Assembly (NCBI GenBank): GCA_023439425.1
Contig: JAEXNZ010000332.1
Span: forward strand, 1 to 17,347
DNA from: Pseudomonadota bacterium
GTDB lineage: Bacteria; Pseudomonadota; Gammaproteobacteria; Xanthomonadales; Xanthomonadaceae
DNA length: 17,347 bases
Direction of reading: 5' to 3'
Shown here: positions 1-7,909 of the stretch, piece by piece
Position numbering within the stretch: the stretch's first letter is position 1
Layout: every line of letters starts with the position of its first letter
The notes under the pieces: generated by a model
Databases searched by the model: none
Seen by the model: the letters and a program-made list of their open reading frames with translations, nothing else
What the model was told of the DNA's origin: nothing
Position numbers and translations under genes: made by a program

Positions 1-501
1 GTACAGGATCTGCAACGGCGCATCGATCAGCCCGATCTTCAGCAGCAGCTGGTTGAGCAGGCCGTTGCGGTCGAGGATGCCGATCCACGCGTACACGCGG
101 ATCAGGAACGAGGTCCACGACGGCAGCACCACCAGCATCATCGCTACATTGCGCGCAGCCGGTGACATCCGCGAAATCACGTAGGCCATCGGGTAGCCGA
201 TCAGCAGCGTCAGCAGCGTGGCGATCACCGCGATCTTGATCGAGCTCAGATAGGCCACCACGTACTGGCTGTCCTTCACCAGCGCGACATAGCTGCCCAG
301 GTTGAGCTTGAGCGAGAACGCGCCGTCCACGTACTCCAGCAGCCAGGTGTACGGCGGCGAGCCGACCTGGGTGCGGGCGAAGGAGATCATCAGGATGATC
401 GCGAACGGAACCGCGAAGAACAGCAGCAGCCACAGGTAGGGCGCGGCGATCACCGCACTACGGGTGCCCGGCAGCCAGCGCTTGAGCCCGGTGGCGTTCA
501 T
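1..501 (-). CDS. potH: PotH-like putrescine ABC transporter permease (5' part; runs off the window)
   Basis: This is the first 167 codons of an inner-membrane permease, one of the two channel subunits of a PotFGHI-type putrescine importer. The start ATG at 501 overlaps the potG stop as ATGA, so the two are translationally coupled. The translation begins MNATGLKRWLPG and has a first membrane segment (about residues 18-41), a periplasmic stretch containing the family-typical PPYTWLLEY, a second segment (about 88-110) and a third hydrophobic stretch with VLPSWTSFLIRVYAW, a sequence characteristic of PotB/PotH permeases. The coupling-helix EAA loop and the C-terminal half lie beyond position 1; potI would be expected after it. 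The function is assigned from family resemblance plus the adjacent potG. The alternative name spuG (Pseudomonas) would be the same family. Confidence 0.9.
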   Translation of the reverse strand, partial: MNATGLKRWLPGTRSAVIAAPYLWLLLFFAVPFAIILMISFARTQVGSPPYTWLLEYVDGAFSLKLNLGSYVALVKDSQYVVAYLSSIKIAVIATLLTLLIGYPMAYVISRMSPAARNVAMMLVVLPSWTSFLIRVYAWIGILDRNGLLNQLLLKIGLIDAPLQILY

Positions 502-1631
502 GCGGTCAGCACCACGCCGTCATTGTCACGCCAGTGCACCCAGACCGCGTCGCCCCAGGTCAGGCCATCGCTGGCCCAGCGCTGCGAGTTGGCGAAGTTG
601 GACAACACCTTGGCTCCACTCGGCAGACGCACGTGATAGACCGAGTGGCTGCCGAAATAGGCGATGTCCTCGATCACGCCCTGGGCCTTGTTGGTCGCGC
701 CTTCCGGCTCGTCCTTGCCGATCATCACCTTCTCCGGGCGCAGCGCGAACGCCACTTCCTGGCCTTCATAGCAGGTGATGCCGTGGGCCACGTAGATCGG
801 GGCCGGGAACAGCGGCGTGCGCACGGTGACGTACTCGGGCAGATCCTCGTCGATCACGCCCTCGAACAGATTCACCGAGCCGATGAAGCCGGCGACGAAA
901 CGATTCGCCGGCTGCTCGTAGATTTCATCGGGCTTGCCGACCTGCTGGATCCAGCCGGCGTCCATCACCGCGATGCGGGTGGCCATGGTCATGGCCTCTT
1001 CCTGGTCGTGGGTGACCATCACGCAGGTCACGCCCGAGTTTTCGATGATCGAGACCAGCTCCAACTGCATCTGCGAGCGGAGCTTCTTGTCCAGCGCCCC
1101 CATCGGTTCGTCCAGCAACAGCAGCTTGGGCCCCTTGGCCAGCGAGCGGGCCAGCGCCACGCGTTGCTGCTGGCCGCCGGACAGCTGGTGCGGCTTGCGC
1201 TTGGCCAGCTTGCCCAGCTGCACCAGGTCCAGCATTTCGCCAACGCGCTTGCGGATGGCGTCCTTGGCCAGACCGTCCTGCTTGAGGCCGAAGGCGATGT
1301 TCTGCTCCACCGTCATGTGCGGGAACAGCGCGTAGGACTGGAACATCATGTTGATCGGCCGCTGGTACGGCGGCAGCGCGTTGATGCGTTGCCCGTCCAG
1401 GTCGATGCTGCCGGCGGTGGGGGTCTCGAACCCACCCAGGCAGCGCAGCAGAGTCGATTTGCCGCTGCCTGAGCCGCCCAGCAGGGCGAAGATCTCGCCC
1501 TTGCGGACATCCAGGTTGACATCGTCGAGGGCCAGGAAGCCGTCGAATTCCTTGCGCAGCGCGCGAATGGACAGATAACCCGGCTCCAGGACCGGGATGA
1601 CCTCGCCTTCCGGCTTGGCTTCAAAGGACAT
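498..1631 (-). CDS. potG: PotG-like polyamine ABC transporter ATP-binding protein
   Basis: This 377-residue cytoplasmic ATPase drives a putrescine importer. Visible motifs are Walker A GGSGSGKST (about residues 52-60), a Q-loop in MMFQSYALFPHMTV (about 95-108), the signature LSGGQQQR (150-157), Walker B LLLLDEP (170-176) with catalytic E175, and the switch histidine in VTHDQEEA (H208). The C-terminal third (about 290-375) has the TOBE-type fold expected for PotA/PotG/MalK regulatory domains. Length matches PotG (about 377). The ATG at 1631 is preceded by GGAG nine bases upstream. The gene overlaps potH by four bases. The substrate-binding gene potF is not adjacent but lies 6.3 kb upstream on the same strand, so potG probably needs its own promoter in the gap to its right. 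All catalytic residues are intact. Confidence 0.93.
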   Translation of the reverse strand: MSFEAKPEGEVIPVLEPGYLSIRALRKEFDGFLALDDVNLDVRKGEIFALLGGSGSGKSTLLRCLGGFETPTAGSIDLDGQRINALPPYQRPINMMFQSYALFPHMTVEQNIAFGLKQDGLAKDAIRKRVGEMLDLVQLGKLAKRKPHQLSGGQQQRVALARSLAKGPKLLLLDEPMGALDKKLRSQMQLELVSIIENSGVTCVMVTHDQEEAMTMATRIAVMDAGWIQQVGKPDEIYEQPANRFVAGFIGSVNLFEGVIDEDLPEYVTVRTPLFPAPIYVAHGITCYEGQEVAFALRPEKVMIGKDEPEGATNKAQGVIEDIAYFGSHSVYHVRLPSGAKVLSNFANSQRWASDGLTWGDAVWVHWRDNDGVVLTA

Positions 1632-1672
1632 GGGCAGCAGCTCCAGGCGCGGCTACGGGACGTGGGCAGCCC

Positions 1673-1678
1673 ATTCTA
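1673..1678 (-). promoter_or_regulatory. Possible -10 element for potGH
   Basis: On the minus strand this reads TAGAAT, five of six matches to TATAAT, and would give a leader of about 35 bases before the potG ATG. No convincing -35 hexamer lies 16-18 bases upstream, so activation by a regulator would be needed. The tandem array at 1734-1814 lies at about -70 to -150 relative to the implied start. Weak evidence. Confidence 0.3.
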
Positions 1679-1733
1679 GCGACCTCGGGCGGCCGGGGGG
1701 ATGACGGAACCGGCTGGTTGGGCCAGTCAGACG

Positions 1734-1814
1734 CTTGGAATGCCTGGAATGCCTGGAATGCCCGGGGTGCCCGGGATGACCCGGATGACCCGGATGACCC
1801 GGATGACGAGGATG
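1734..1814. repeat. Nine-unit tandem array of a 9-bp repeat upstream of potG
   Basis: Reading the plus strand from 1734, nine consecutive 9-base units fit without a gap: CTTGGAATG, CCTGGAATG twice, CCCGGGGTG, CCCGGGATG, ACCCGGATG three times, ACGAGGATG. The array grades from a CCTGGAATG type to an ACCCGGATG type, which suggests expansion of two founder units. It lies in the noncoding gap between potG and the AT-richer peptidase segment. Because 9 is a multiple of 3 it keeps several frames open, creating spurious repeats such as IRVIRVIRV or GIPGIPGIP on the minus strand. It could be a slipped-strand variable locus or a cluster of regulator sites; which one cannot be seen. Confidence 0.9.
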
Positions 1815-2317
1815 CCGGTAGGGTCGCACGCCAGTCGACCGCCGATGACGATCGGCACTTCATTGGGGCATGACCACTGAACGCAGGCGTCGCCCGGCTC
1901 ATCGGTCATGCGTTACCGGACGCGGCCACAAGGACGGCGGTCGTCAATCGACCGATCCTACCCCCGGCATATCCGCAATCAATAACCGACGGCCACATCC
2001 CTGTACTCAGTTGCCGCCAGATCATCAGCGAACAGTTGCCAGCAGAAGCAGATCCGCACAGAAAGCCCTACCCGCCGTCACCCAAAAATTTGACAGAAAT
2101 GAGCTTGAGCAAACACAGAAACTCGCCATTCCCGACATCAAAATTCACCCGACACCTTTCAAACTAATACGAAAACCCTATTAGCTGAACGCCAATCACA
2201 AAGAAAGATGCTTGCGTTTCGCATTCCAAGCAACGGGTCACACATCCAACTTCGGCATAATTGACGCGCCAATCTCGCAGCTCGAGAGTGAATCATCACC
2301 CCGTCACTGAGAGAGAA
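1815..2317. other. AT-richer noncoding segment between the repeat array and the peptidase gene
   Basis: No convincing gene is seen. There is a short hairpin GCCGAT-GACG-ATCGGC at 1841-1856 and an 8-base inverted repeat GCATGACC/GGTCATGC (1868-1875 and 1904-1911). From about 2080 the DNA becomes distinctly AT-rich: by my count 29/60 GC at 2101-2160 and 23/60 at 2161-2220, compared with 60-75% in the surrounding genes. TTGACA at 2089-2094 and CATAAT just before the peptidase gene are promoter-like, but they are not spaced with each other, so no promoter is called. A weak inverted pair TGCTTG/CAAGCA (2209-2214, 2227-2232) is present. The composition marks this as part of a probably acquired segment. 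Confidence 0.6.
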
Positions 2318-3421
2318 ATGAAACACCTTGCAACTACCTTCGTCATTGCAGCAATAGCACTGTCGCCAAGCAGTGCGCAGGCCCATGTTTCGGCCAGCAT
2401 TCAGCAAGACCACACAGAACCTCATGTAGTCGTGGTCACTGTCATATACAAGAACGCGGGGCCACATGACGCCTCCATAAGAGAGGCGGACATGCCGCAC
2501 AAGATGCGTGACGGAAGACTCTGGAGCAATGCATTTCAGGCCACGTCCAAACAAGGTGACAGCGCGCGATACAAGGGCGTCATCGTCAACCTGACACCAG
2601 AAGCACAACACTCCCGCATCACACTTCGCCCTGGAGAGGAGAAGGCGATAAGCGTCAATCTCTCCCAGAACTATGACCTTCGCCCATCGACAGAGTACGA
2701 AATAACCCTGCGCGGATTTGAACATTACGAACCTGAGAACAGCCCGACCTTCACCACACCGAAGAGCATCAGAGTAAGAACAGGATCAACAAAGGAACAA
2801 AGCCAGGGGCAAGCGAAGACAGAGCCACCCTATCCCGGCACGCTCTGCCCTCCGGAGAAAATGCTGGAAATCCTGCAAGCACTGCCTGCCGCCTCAAGGA
2901 TGGCGCAAGATGCCAGCGACTACGTGGACGGCCTTTAAGAGCGCGTCCATGCACCGGGGGAAATCAAGTTCAAGTTCAAGCAAACTCCGCGATACACCAC
3001 ATGGTTCGGAATTCATGGCGATCCGAATGTGGAGAACAAGACCAACACGAGGATTCGCAAAGTACTTTCCGCAACAGCGGATCGTGTTCGCTTTCTGAAA
3101 CCATCGTGCGAGTGCGCCGACGAGGACGCCGAGCGTGTGATCGCATGGGTCGACCCAGGTTCAGACCATGTAGTCAACTACTGTCCAAAGTTCTTCAAAC
3201 TGCCGGTCGGCCCCGGTGTAAGAGGAGGTTCGCGGGCGCGCACGATCTACCATGAAGCAAGCCACTTCAATGATTCCCTTGCAAAAGGGACGGAGGACTA
3301 CGATGCGTATTTTGCGCTACCGGAAGATGCGCGAAAGCTGGCCGTTGACGCTCGAGACGTCGCGTCTGATCACGCATACAGCTACGAGTACTTTGTGGAC
3401 AATCTAGACAACCAGGAGTAG
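2318..3421 (+). pseudogene. M35-type (aspzincin/LysMEP-like) secreted metalloendopeptidase, interrupted by an in-frame TAA
   Basis: The two coding pieces lie in one frame, broken only by TAA at 2936-2938 (codon 207). Piece one (206 residues, ATG 2318, purine-rich GAGAGA just upstream) has a signal peptide ending SAQA-H and an Ig-like pro-domain resembling M35 propeptides (VTVIYKNAG, LRPGEEKAISVNLS). After the stop the frame stays open to 3421 and contains RYTTWFG, the zinc motif HEASH (H312, E313, H316 counting the stop as a codon), the third-ligand region GTEDYDAY (D327) and SYEYFVDN, all M35 hallmarks. An intact product of about 367 residues would be an exported protease. As read, it yields only an exported pro-domain fragment. 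An ATG at 3029 could start a catalytic fragment lacking both signal and WFG segment. Low GC suggests horizontal acquisition. A sequencing error at one base is the main alternative to a real nonsense mutation. Confidence 0.85.
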
Positions 3422-3486
3422 TCGACCGGATTCCTGATGCCGAACCATGCAATCGATGGTCCATGGAACAGCGCCCCATGGGATTC
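3422..3486. other. Short convergent gap between the peptidase pseudogene and the efflux operon
   Basis: It holds an inverted repeat ACCAT-(7)-ATGGT (3444-3460) and two copies of the palindrome CCATGG (3461-3466, 3476-3481; the second reaches to 3481). No T-tract follows on either strand, so no intrinsic terminator is called. Confidence 0.4.
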
Positions 3487-5016
3487 TCAGCCTCCCGGCT
3501 CGGGAGCCTGCTCCCAGCCCAGCCCCAGGCTCTTCTGCAGACCGGCATAGCGCACCAGCAACTGCAGCCGGGCCTGGGCCAACGCGTCCTGCGCCTGCAG
3601 ACGCTGGCGCTGCACATCAAGCAGGTCGATCTGCGATGCGGCTCCGGCCGCCCGGCGTTGCTGCATCAGCGCGTCGGCCCGTTGCGCGGAGGCCTCCGCC
3701 CGGGTGGCCACCACCACCTGCTGCCGGGCGCTGCCGAACTGGGCCAACGCGGTGTTGGCGTCCTGCAGCGCGGCCAGCACCGTGCCTTCATAGGCGGCCA
3801 GACGCGCCTCGTTGCCGGCCCGAGCCTGCGCCACCTGGGCGCGCGTTTTGCCAAAGTCGAACACCGACCAGCGCAGGAACGGGGCCACGACCGTGCTCAC
3901 GGCGTCACTGTTGAGGTCAGACGGGGAACTGGCCCCCATCCCGACCGCGCCCAGCAGGTTCACCTGCGGAAAGTACGCTGACAGCGCCTGGCCGATCTGC
4001 GCCGAGGAGGCGGCCAGCTGGCGCTCGGCCTGGCGGATGTCGGGGCGGCGCCGGATTACTGCGGCGGCATCGTCAACCGGTACCACCGCGGGCAATGACG
4101 GCAACGGGCGGTCGGCGGCCAGCAGGTTGTCCAGCGCACCGGGCGCGCGACCCGTCATCAGGGCCAGCTGGTCGCGTGCTTCCAGCGCCTGCGCCTGCAG
4201 GCCGGGCAGCTGCGCACGCTGCTGCTCCAGCTGGCCCAGCGCACGCTCCACCTGCAGGTCTGAATCCGCGCCGCCTGCACGCCGCTGCCGGGTCAAGGCC
4301 AGGCTGTGTTCGGCAGCGGCGATGTTGTCTTCGGCCAGCGCCTGGCGCTCACGCGTGCTGCGATATCCCAGATACACCTGCGCCACTTCGGCCGCCAGCT
4401 GGACCTGCGCATCGGCGAGCTCGGCCAGGCTGGCGTCGGCCTCGGCATTGGCCTGCTCCGCCGCACGTCGGCGGCGACCGAACAGATCCAGCTCCCAGCT
4501 GGCGTCCACGCCGGCGATGTACAGCTCGGTGTCGAGGTTGACGTCACCGAGCTGCTGTCGGATCTGCGCGGCCTCCTGCGGGCGGCCATTGGCTTCGGCC
4601 GCCTGGGCCACGCCTTCGCCGATCCCGCGCACGCTGTCGTTCAGCGAATCGGGCATCTGGATGTTGGTGTAGGCCGCGACCGCACCCACGCTGGGCAACT
4701 GCTCGGCGCGGCGTTGCTTCACCAGCGCGCGCGAGGCCAGCAGGCGCGCCTGCGCAACCCGCAGATTCGGGCTGTTGCGCAGCGCCTGATCCACCAGGTC
4801 ATCCAGCACCGGGTCCTGCAATTCCCGCCACCACTGGCTCGGCGGCGCAGCGGCGGTGACGCCGGCATCGGCGGCGCGCGGCAACTGCGGTTGCTCGACG
4901 GCGTCCTTTGCCACGTCGGGCCGCACATAGTCCGGTCCGAGCATGCAGGCACCCAACGCCAGCGGCAGCCCCAGCGCGAACAGCCCACGGATCGGTTTGA
5001 AAGGGATCACGGTCAT
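3487..5016 (-). CDS. NodT-family outer-membrane efflux lipoprotein (OMF)
   Basis: This 509-residue TolC-like outer-membrane channel is the exit duct of a tripartite pump. The ATG at 5016 shares one base with the stop of the upstream transporter gene (TGATG), which fixes the start; the open frame extends further upstream only as a shadow of that gene. The N-terminus has a signal sequence ending in a lipobox (LALGAC, Cys about 25) followed by MLGPDYVRP, the standard NodT/OprM beginning. Then come the two OEP repeats: one around WWRELQDPVLDDLVDQAL...NPNLRVA-like sequence and LDLFGRRRRAAEQA, the second around RRPDIRQAERQLAASSAQIG and WSVFDFGKTRAQV. Alanine- and glutamine-rich helices between them are the expected periplasmic coiled coils. 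It is the last gene of the operon. Its substrate cannot be deduced. Confidence 0.93.
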   Translation of the reverse strand: MTVIPFKPIRGLFALGLPLALGACMLGPDYVRPDVAKDAVEQPQLPRAADAGVTAAAPPSQWWRELQDPVLDDLVDQALRNSPNLRVAQARLLASRALVKQRRAEQLPSVGAVAAYTNIQMPDSLNDSVRGIGEGVAQAAEANGRPQEAAQIRQQLGDVNLDTELYIAGVDASWELDLFGRRRRAAEQANAEADASLAELADAQVQLAAEVAQVYLGYRSTRERQALAEDNIAAAEHSLALTRQRRAGGADSDLQVERALGQLEQQRAQLPGLQAQALEARDQLALMTGRAPGALDNLLAADRPLPSLPAVVPVDDAAAVIRRRPDIRQAERQLAASSAQIGQALSAYFPQVNLLGAVGMGASSPSDLNSDAVSTVVAPFLRWSVFDFGKTRAQVAQARAGNEARLAAYEGTVLAALQDANTALAQFGSARQQVVVATRAEASAQRADALMQQRRAAGAASQIDLLDVQRQRLQAQDALAQARLQLLVRYAGLQKSLGLGWEQAPEPGG

Positions 5017-6563
5017 CAATGCATCGCCATGGGAACGCCCTTGGGCAAGGGCTTGAGGAGCAACACCAGCGGGAAGGTCAACACCACGATCCCGCCGAAG
5101 ATCCAGAACAGGTCGTTGTAGGCCATCACCAGCGCCTGCTGCTGCACTTCCTGACCCAGCACCGCCATCACCTGGGCCCCATCGCCCAACTGCTGGCCAT
5201 ACTGCTGCAGCGCATCCTGCGCGATCGGCGAGTTCGCGGTGACGCTGCTGCCGATGGCATCCACGTGCAGCGTCATGCGCCGCTCCTGGAAGGTGGAGAT
5301 GATGGCCAGGCCAATGGAGCCGCCGAGGTTGCGCGCCGCATTGAACAGGCCCGACGCATCGCTGGTGTACTCGCGGGGGACCGAGGTGATCGCCGCCTGG
5401 TTCAGCGCCATCATCGCCAGTGCCAGCCCGCAACCCTGCAGCAGCTGGCCCACCACGAAATGCGGCCCGATGCTGTCCGGGGTCAGGCCAAGATTGACGA
5501 AACAGGCGGCGGCAAAACACAGCATGCCGGCGAACACCATGATGCGCACGTCTACCGTTTCCAGCATCTTCGGCATCAACGGCATCAGCAGGATGGTCGG
5601 TAACCCGGCCAGCAGCAGCACGTAACCGGCCTGCTCGGTGTTGTAGCCGGCGATCACCGCCAGAAACTGCGGAATCATGTACATGACCCCGAACAGGATC
5701 ATGCCCACCGCCATCACCATCACAAACACCGCACCAAAGCTGCGCTGGAACAGGATGCCCAGGCGGATCACGGGTTCGCGGCTGGTGAACTGCGCCAGTG
5801 CCAGCAACGCAAAGCCCATGATCGAGACGAAACTGAGCACGATGATCAACGTGGACTCGAACCAGCGCTCGCGCTGCCCGTCCTCCAGCACCACCGTCAG
5901 CGCCGACAGACCCGCCGTCATGCCCAGGATGCCCAGCCAGTCGGCCCGCAGCAGGCCGCCCCAGTCCGACTTTTCGTGTGGCAGACCCAGCAGCAGCAAC
6001 GCGACCAGGCCCCCACAGATCGGGACGTTGATGAAGAAGGCATAGTGCCAGCTCACATTCTCGGTCAGCCAACCGCCCAGCAGCGGGCCGATCACCGGTC
6101 CCAGGATCACCGTCATGCCGAACAGCGCCGTGCCCAGTGGCTGCTGTGCAGGCGGCAGCCGCGTGCCGACAATGGTCAAGGCGGTAGGAATGAGCGCACC
6201 GCCGGCAAAGCCCTGGCCGATCCGTCCGGCAATCATCATCGCCAGCGAGTCGGCCAGGCCGCACATCACCGAGAACGCGGTGAACAGCGTCGCGCAGATC
6301 AGCAGGAAGGTGCGCAGGCCCAACGTACGTACGAACCAGCCGGTCAGCGGAATCATCACGATTTCCGAGACGAGGAAGGCCGTGGAGATCCACGTGCCCT
6401 CGGTGCCGCTGGCCCCGACCTCGCCCTGGATGGTCGGCAATGCGGCGTTGACGATGGAGATGTCCAGCGTTGCCATGAACGAGCCGATGGTGCCTGCCGC
6501 CACCGCCAGCCAGGCACTCGCGTCGGCTTTTTCAGCAGCGGCGCTGGGGGCGGTCGCGCTCAC
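5016..6563 (-). CDS. emrB: EmrB-like DHA2 family MFS drug/H+ antiporter
   Basis: This is a 515-residue inner-membrane pump subunit with about 14 hydrophobic segments, as usual for DHA2 (EmrB/QacA) carriers. The N-terminal segment carries MATLDISIVNAALPTI, the DHA2 signature in helix 1, and the antiporter motif C is seen in VILGPVIGPLLGGWL. A conserved RIGQGFAGGALIPTALTI segment follows helix 4. The start is GTG at 6563, overlapping the adaptor stop as GTGA, with GAGGAAAGGG shortly upstream as ribosome binding site. It overlaps the OMF start by one base. Together with the EmrA-like and NodT-like partners it should expel hydrophobic toxicants from the inner membrane to the outside. The emrB symbol denotes family only; the actual substrate is unknown. 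Confidence 0.93.
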   Translation of the reverse strand: MSATAPSAAAEKADASAWLAVAAGTIGSFMATLDISIVNAALPTIQGEVGASGTEGTWISTAFLVSEIVMIPLTGWFVRTLGLRTFLLICATLFTAFSVMCGLADSLAMMIAGRIGQGFAGGALIPTALTIVGTRLPPAQQPLGTALFGMTVILGPVIGPLLGGWLTENVSWHYAFFINVPICGGLVALLLLGLPHEKSDWGGLLRADWLGILGMTAGLSALTVVLEDGQRERWFESTLIIVLSFVSIMGFALLALAQFTSREPVIRLGILFQRSFGAVFVMVMAVGMILFGVMYMIPQFLAVIAGYNTEQAGYVLLLAGLPTILLMPLMPKMLETVDVRIMVFAGMLCFAAACFVNLGLTPDSIGPHFVVGQLLQGCGLALAMMALNQAAITSVPREYTSDASGLFNAARNLGGSIGLAIISTFQERRMTLHVDAIGSSVTANSPIAQDALQQYGQQLGDGAQVMAVLGQEVQQQALVMAYNDLFWIFGGIVVLTFPLVLLLKPLPKGVPMAMH

Positions 6564-7735
6564 TTCGCCGCCCTTTCCTCGGCTTCCTGTTCGGTGCGCT
6601 CGCGCGCGTCACGTGCATTGCGGGTATCCACGGTGACCTCGACCGACATGCCAGGTACCAGCACCTTGCGTGCTTCCTCGCCGGCATCCACGCGGATGCG
6701 CACCGGGACACGCTGCACCACCTTGGTGAAGTTGCCGGTCGCGTTCTGCGGGGGCAGCAGGGCAAACTGCGCCCCTGTGCCCGGCGAGATGCTTTCCACC
6801 GTGCCGTGCAGCGTGGTTCCCGGCAGTGCGTCGACCTTGATCTCGGCCGGCTGGCCCGGACGCATCAGACCCACCTGGGTCTCTTTGAAGTTCGCACTCA
6901 GATACAGCGAGGCCACCGGCACCACGGTCATGGTGCGGGTGCCGGCGGACACAAACTGACCGACCTGCACGGTCTTGTTGCCGATGCGGCCATCAATGCG
7001 TGCGGTCAGTTCGGTGTCCTCGAACGCCACCCGCGCCTGGTCCGCGTCGGCCTGGGCCTGCTTCAATCCGGCCTGGGCCTGTTCCAGCTGCGCGGTGCTG
7101 GCCTCGATCTGGCTCTGGGCTCCGCTGATCTGCGCCTCCGCCGCGTCGAACTGGGCCTGGGCACGTTGCAGGTCGTGGCGCAGGCTCTCGATGTGTTCAT
7201 GGGTATCTGCGCCGGACGCAGCCAACGGCGCAAAGCGCGCCACCTCGGCTTTGGCGAACGCCAAGCTGGCGGCCGCGGCGGTCTTCTGGGTGCGGGCCTG
7301 CTGCAGTGACGCGCCCTGCCCCTGCACATTCGCCTGGGCCGCAGCGATGTCTGCCTCGCGCACCGCGATCACCGCTTCGGCCTGGTCCAGCGTGGCCCGA
7401 TAGGTGCGCGGATCGATCCGCAGCAGCGGTTCACCGGCCTTGACCCATTGGTTGTCCTGCACCAGCACTTCGGTGACGTAGCCGTTGATGCGTGGCGCGA
7501 CCGCGACCGCATCGGCCTGCAGATAGGCGTTGTTGGTGTCCTGCAGATAGCGGCCCACCAGCAGGTGGTACACCAGCCACGCCAGCAAACCGATCAGCAC
7601 CACCACGCCGAGGATGATCAGGGTCCAGCGTACCTTGGGGCTTTTCAATGGCGACGGCTCTTTCTCGTTGTCCGCCTTCTCATCGTCGGGAGTCTGTTCG
7701 GGATCGGCGTCGTGCCGTGGGGGCTTGTCGCTCAT
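6560..7735 (-). CDS. emrA: EmrA/HlyD-family periplasmic adaptor of the efflux pump
   Basis: This 391-residue membrane-fusion protein links the DHA2 pump to the outer-membrane channel. It has a charged cytoplasmic N-terminus (about 1-35), one membrane anchor (about 37-60, LIILGVVVLIGLLAWLVYHL), a lipoyl half-domain (NAYLQADAVAVAPRINGYV and VQDNQWVKAGEPLLRIDP), a long Ala/Gln-rich coiled-coil hairpin (about 110-235), the second lipoyl half (DGRIGNKTVQVGQFVSAG) and a beta-barrel ending GNFTKVVQRVPVRI, typical of EmrA. I chose ATG 7735 over an in-frame start 57 bases upstream because MSDKPP begins the acidic leader usual for this family. It is the first gene of a three-gene overlapping operon. 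No EmrR/MarR- or TetR-type regulator gene is adjacent. Confidence 0.92.
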   Translation of the reverse strand: MSDKPPRHDADPEQTPDDEKADNEKEPSPLKSPKVRWTLIILGVVVLIGLLAWLVYHLLVGRYLQDTNNAYLQADAVAVAPRINGYVTEVLVQDNQWVKAGEPLLRIDPRTYRATLDQAEAVIAVREADIAAAQANVQGQGASLQQARTQKTAAAASLAFAKAEVARFAPLAASGADTHEHIESLRHDLQRAQAQFDAAEAQISGAQSQIEASTAQLEQAQAGLKQAQADADQARVAFEDTELTARIDGRIGNKTVQVGQFVSAGTRTMTVVPVASLYLSANFKETQVGLMRPGQPAEIKVDALPGTTLHGTVESISPGTGAQFALLPPQNATGNFTKVVQRVPVRIRVDAGEEARKVLVPGMSVEVTVDTRNARDARERTEQEAEERAAK

Positions 7736-7851
7736 CGTCTCGTCGCGGCTGGGGTCGTGGGAGGCTAGGCGCGCGTGCGCCCCGTACGCCACGGTAGGGG
7801 AGCCGGTGCAGACAACAGGTGAAAAGCGACATCCATTGGGGTCCCCGCAAG
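7736..7851 (-). promoter_or_regulatory. Upstream region of the efflux operon
   Basis: The efflux operon is preceded by the potF terminator, so its promoter should lie here. Two dyads are visible: GGCGC-GCGT-GCGCC at 7768-7781 and an imperfect one around GGGGTCCCC at 7838-7846. Either might be a repressor operator, but no -35/-10 pair at proper spacing stands out. Function is inferred from position only. Confidence 0.3.
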
Positions 7852-7881
7852 AAAAAACCGCCGGCGTTGCAGCCGGCGGTT
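7852..7881 (-). terminator. Intrinsic terminator of potF
   Basis: On the minus strand, downstream of the potF stop, AACCGCCGGC pairs with GCCGGCGGTT around a 6-base loop (TGCAAC), giving a 10-bp GC-rich stem (7856-7865 with 7872-7881). It is followed directly by TTTTTT (7857-7852, partly within the stem). This is a standard rho-independent terminator and makes potF transcriptionally separate from the efflux operon. Confidence 0.85.
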
Positions 7882-7909
7882 CATTTCATCTACGCATTGG
7901 ATCCCAACC

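Noticed and set aside
1727..1909. Minus-strand ORF with IRVIRV and GIPGIP repeats
   Set aside because: The protein repeats are created by the 9-bp DNA array staying open in several frames; no ribosome binding site or domain supports translation.
2089..2094. TTGACA as the -35 of a protease promoter
   Set aside because: No -10-like hexamer lies 16-18 bases downstream, and it is over 220 bases from the start codon.
1870..2184. 104-residue plus-strand ORF before the protease gene
   Set aside because: Composition is irregular (Arg/Pro/Thr-rich), it has no domain, and it crosses a sharp base-composition change.
2159..2725. 188-residue minus-strand frame over the protease pro-domain
   Set aside because: It is Cys-rich with no family features, lies opposite a recognisable M35 pro-domain, and has no convincing ribosome binding site.
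5017..6393. Upstream extension of the OMF reading frame giving a 968-residue protein
   Set aside because: This part is the out-of-frame shadow of the EmrB-like gene. The OMF signal peptide and lipobox begin at ATG 5016, coupled to the EmrB stop.
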